Shown piece after piece: positions 61,201 to 64,000 of a stretch of DNA of 64,000 nucleotides; positions within the stretch are counted from its first letter, which is position 1, and each line of letters opens with the position of its first letter. Source of the stretch: Patagioenas fasciata. Lineage: Eukaryota > Chordata > Aves > Columbiformes > Columbidae. The position numbers and the translations under genes are program-made. The notes under the pieces are model-generated. The model had not been told where the DNA came from, did not search any database, and was given only the letters and a program-made list of their open reading frames with translations. The DNA is taken from NCBI RefSeq assembly GCF_037038585.1, contig NC_092524.1, positions 44,335,001 to 44,399,000 on the forward strand, in the 5' to 3' direction.

Positions 61201-64000
61201 AAACAGAAGCTTTTTCTCCTTTTTTTTTTTTTTGAATGGGTTAATTTATTGTGCTCAGTGGAGGACTGCAAAAGCAGATTGACCAAATCGATATATGTGG
61301 AATGTAGAAATCTAGTATTTTCCTGAAATAGTTGATTGTGTCTACACCTCGAGAGAGGAGAAGAGGAAAAATAATAAAAAATGTTTGTACATCAAAAGAA
61401 GCGGCCATCTGGCTCTGTTTGATGTAGTCCCGCCTTTAAGGAGGAACCAGCTCTGAGCCAGACGAGCGTGGGGCAGCACTAACACCCGGGAGAAGCCTCT
61501 TGCTGGGCAGCTTCTAGGCTGTGTTGCGGACTGGATACGTTTGCCGTGTTAAATAACGAGGATAAAAGCTACCGAGACAACATACCTCGCCAGGGTGACA
61601 CCCACGGGTCGGTTGATGGCTGTGAAGTGGGGTGCGGAAAATGAGTGGCTTGGCAAACACCACAGAAAAAAACAGAGCTGGCAAATGAAGCCCTGAACGA
61701 GAGCTTCCTTTCTCTAGAATACTAGATTTTAATAATTTGATCTGCATGCAACATATCTGCGAATGAGTTTAACTCAATACTTTGACATTACTGAAAAAAA
61801 ATCTTACCTCTCAGAATTCAATCTGAAATTTAGAAAACAGGCAAGATTTCACCTTTCTATAAAACAAAGAAACCTCTACTTTGTTTTTCCGGTAACGAAC
61901 ATTTTCATAAATTTACACACTTTTCCTTCATCATCTCCTGAAAATAATATCTTTCCTCTCAACAACTAATCAACTTTGGACTTCGAATTTTACTATAAGC
62001 TCTTATTTTTGCTTTGCAGCAACTGGTGTTCATTATGATACGTTTTCTGATTAGGGCAATATTGTGGAAGGACTGTAATATTCCCTATAGGAAGGATTGG
62101 TTTCTATATATTTCTGTATGTTGTGTTTGTCTCTCTTTCCCGGTAGAATAGTGTTATAATGTTATTTGCTTTTGGCTGTAGCTTTTCCCACTTCCTAATA
62201 GTTCGTAATAATCTACTTTCTTTTAATTAAACTGAATTTCTTTCATGGCTAATTTTGAAGATTCTTATTCTCTGGTGTGCTATCTTCCATCCCACTGGAA
62301 TCATGAGTCTCTCTGCTATCAGTCTTCTTTTGGCTTTACAGAGCTCATTAATCAAATAATAATTATTAAATCTGATACGTGCAAGGCATGCTATCCAAGG
62401 CTTACACTTTCCCTGAAACCCTCAATTTTCTATTCTGCATTTAAACAAGAGACTTTACTCCTTGGAACAGGGATTACCACCACCAGTGGAGGATTCAGGA
62501 TTGAGCTTTTCATTTGCTCTGTGTGATCATCCTGGAGGAATTATTTTGCAAATTGACTGCAAGCAAAGCATCAAGGAACAAGCCCTCCCTGGTCTCAAAG
62601 TTGTTTTGGGACGAGCTTGTAGAGAGCCGAACTGCTGTGGACATGAGTGAGGCTTCCCAGCTGCCTGGGCTTTCCTTCCCTTGGGCTCCTTGGAGCTCAG
62701 GTCTCAGGAGAGGCTGCGGGGATGGGGCTTTCTCCTTCTCGTCAGCACACTCCCCTTGCGCAAGTGGGTAACGGCCACTGGGCTTACCTCGATCATTAAA
62801 CCGCAGCAGTCACTCTGTTACCAGCTGACTGGAACACAGGCTCTGTACCTACCACCACTGCAATGCAATTCCCCTTCTTGTCCCCTTTTCGTCCCACACT
62901 CTCAGCCTGGGGATGTACAGGGGGGCAGGAACAGGTTCCAGCCAAAGGACAAGGCGCACGCAGGACAGGACGTGCTCTCCAGCCTGGATTCAGTTGCTTT
63001 AGCTGGAATGTGGGGACATCTGTGCAGGGCGCGCAGGCTCAAGGCTGTAGGTGGTGTGTCTGGAACCAGGAGGACAGCCAGTAACAGTGGTGACCTTGAA
63101 AGGGACTGCTCTAGAGCACAGGCAGTGATCTTGACACAGATACAGTGAGTGTTTAGGCACCTACCCCCCTTTTATTTCAGCGGTAATTAGGTGCCTAAAG
63201 GCCCTTGAGAGTCTGGCCCCAAAACTGAAGTGGGTGACACTAGGAAAATGTGGTGAATGGTAAAACAAAAGTAAAATCTGTAAGCAGTTGTTGAGAAACT
63301 GTCCCCGAGGGAAGCTGTTCTGTCACGAGCACCATTGCCTTGAAAAGACCTTCACAAAGACAAAAGGCATTTTGTGCTTTGGTCAGCTTACAAAGTTATG
63401 TATTGGATTTCAATGTATAATTCTTTGTCCTGCACTGTAATATATCAATGACATTTTAAAGTAGCAATTTAATTCTTATAAATATCCTCTATTGGTGCAA
63501 TTTTGTTAAATTCTGATGCATAGCCTTTAATAGAATAAAATTGGCAGCCAAAATTCTAAACTTCACAAAGATCCTTTTATTATTTTTATAAGGCATTGGC
63601 TTTTTTTATCTGTGATATGCTGCATCACCAAGAGGTAGCAGTTCTTTGGTTAGGTACACTCTGACTGACAGGCTGTCACATGCATTGACTGGTGAGCAGG
63701 CTGTTGCCAAGCCAAATATTTGTTTCCTGTTAGTGAGCCAATAAGTTGGGCTTTTTCTCAAGCCATTAGGCTTCACAAACCTCCTGTGATCATAATTGGT
63801 TTTGAGACTACTGATCATCTGTCAGTTTGGTTGAGGCTTTTAATTTTTTATTTTTTGCAGATGGCAGGAAGAAAATGAGACTGTGTCAGCCTAACATTTT
63901 GAGAAATCAGGCTAAAAAGGCACTTGTAGCTCCCAAATGAAAACGTTAAGGAAAATGTACCTTTTGACTCTTGCCAGAACTGAAATATTTGTCCCTGTTA
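61201..64000. other. AT-rich non-coding flank at the right edge
   Basis: No gene recognised. There is a T run at 61220-61233. An inverted repeat with 12-base perfect arms lies at 63152-63199. The stretch 63360-63860 is smooth, repeat-free, AT-rich sequence resembling a conserved non-coding element. In other amniotes PAX9 lies further in this direction and is not reached here. Confidence 0.55.
63152..63199. repeat. Inverted repeat with 12-base perfect arms
   Basis: TTTAGGCACCTA at 63152-63163 and TAGGTGCCTAAA at 63188-63199 are exact reverse complements, separated by 24 bases. The phrase that follows (GAGAGTCTGGCCC) resembles flanks of old dispersed repeats seen in reptile and bird genomes. 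This could be a relic of a small DNA-type element, but the family was not identified. Confidence 0.7.

Overview
This is vertebrate nuclear DNA, most likely from a bird. The only genes I can support are two NK2-class homeobox genes on the minus strand, each with two coding exons: NKX2-1 (thyroid transcription factor 1) at the left edge and NKX2-8 (called Nkx2-9 in mouse) about 52 kb to the right. The bird assignment rests on the bird-like NKX2-1 sequence and on several CR1 LINE copies, whose 3' ends carry the short ATTCTATG-type repeat typical of avian CR1. The same gene pair, in the same order and orientation, lies next to PAX9 in other amniotes. PAX9 itself is not in this window.

Layout. Positions 1-3023 hold NKX2-1: 3'UTR, homeobox exon, a 775-bp intron and the N-terminal exon with a splice acceptor just upstream of its ATG. 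Positions 3024 to about 10200 are its GC-rich 5' flank, with several CpG-rich blocks and a cluster of NKX2-type binding motifs. From about 10.2 to 52 kb is a gene desert. It holds three recognisable younger CR1 copies outside the nest plus one nested inside another, at least two much older CR1-like remnants, two very long pure-purine microsatellites (AAAAAG and AAAG units), and several AT-rich, homeodomain-motif-rich stretches that look like conserved non-coding elements. From about 52.4 kb base composition rises again. NKX2-8 occupies about 54.79-57.1 kb, followed by its CpG-rich upstream region to about 61.2 kb. That region contains a perfect GLI consensus site near SOX-like motifs. The last 2.8 kb is AT-rich non-coding DNA with a hairpin-like inverted repeat and another candidate conserved element.

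How it works together (known biology plus inference). NKX2-1 specifies ventral forebrain, thyroid and lung. NKX2-8/Nkx2-9 is expressed in the ventral neural tube and floor plate. Both respond to Sonic hedgehog. The gene-poor interval, the CpG-rich flanks, the GLI/SOX cluster and the repeated NKX2-type sites fit a shared developmental regulatory domain. I saw no tRNA, rRNA, CRISPR, prokaryotic feature or additional convincing protein gene. Most other open frames are products of simple repeats, GC-rich DNA or CR1 copies.
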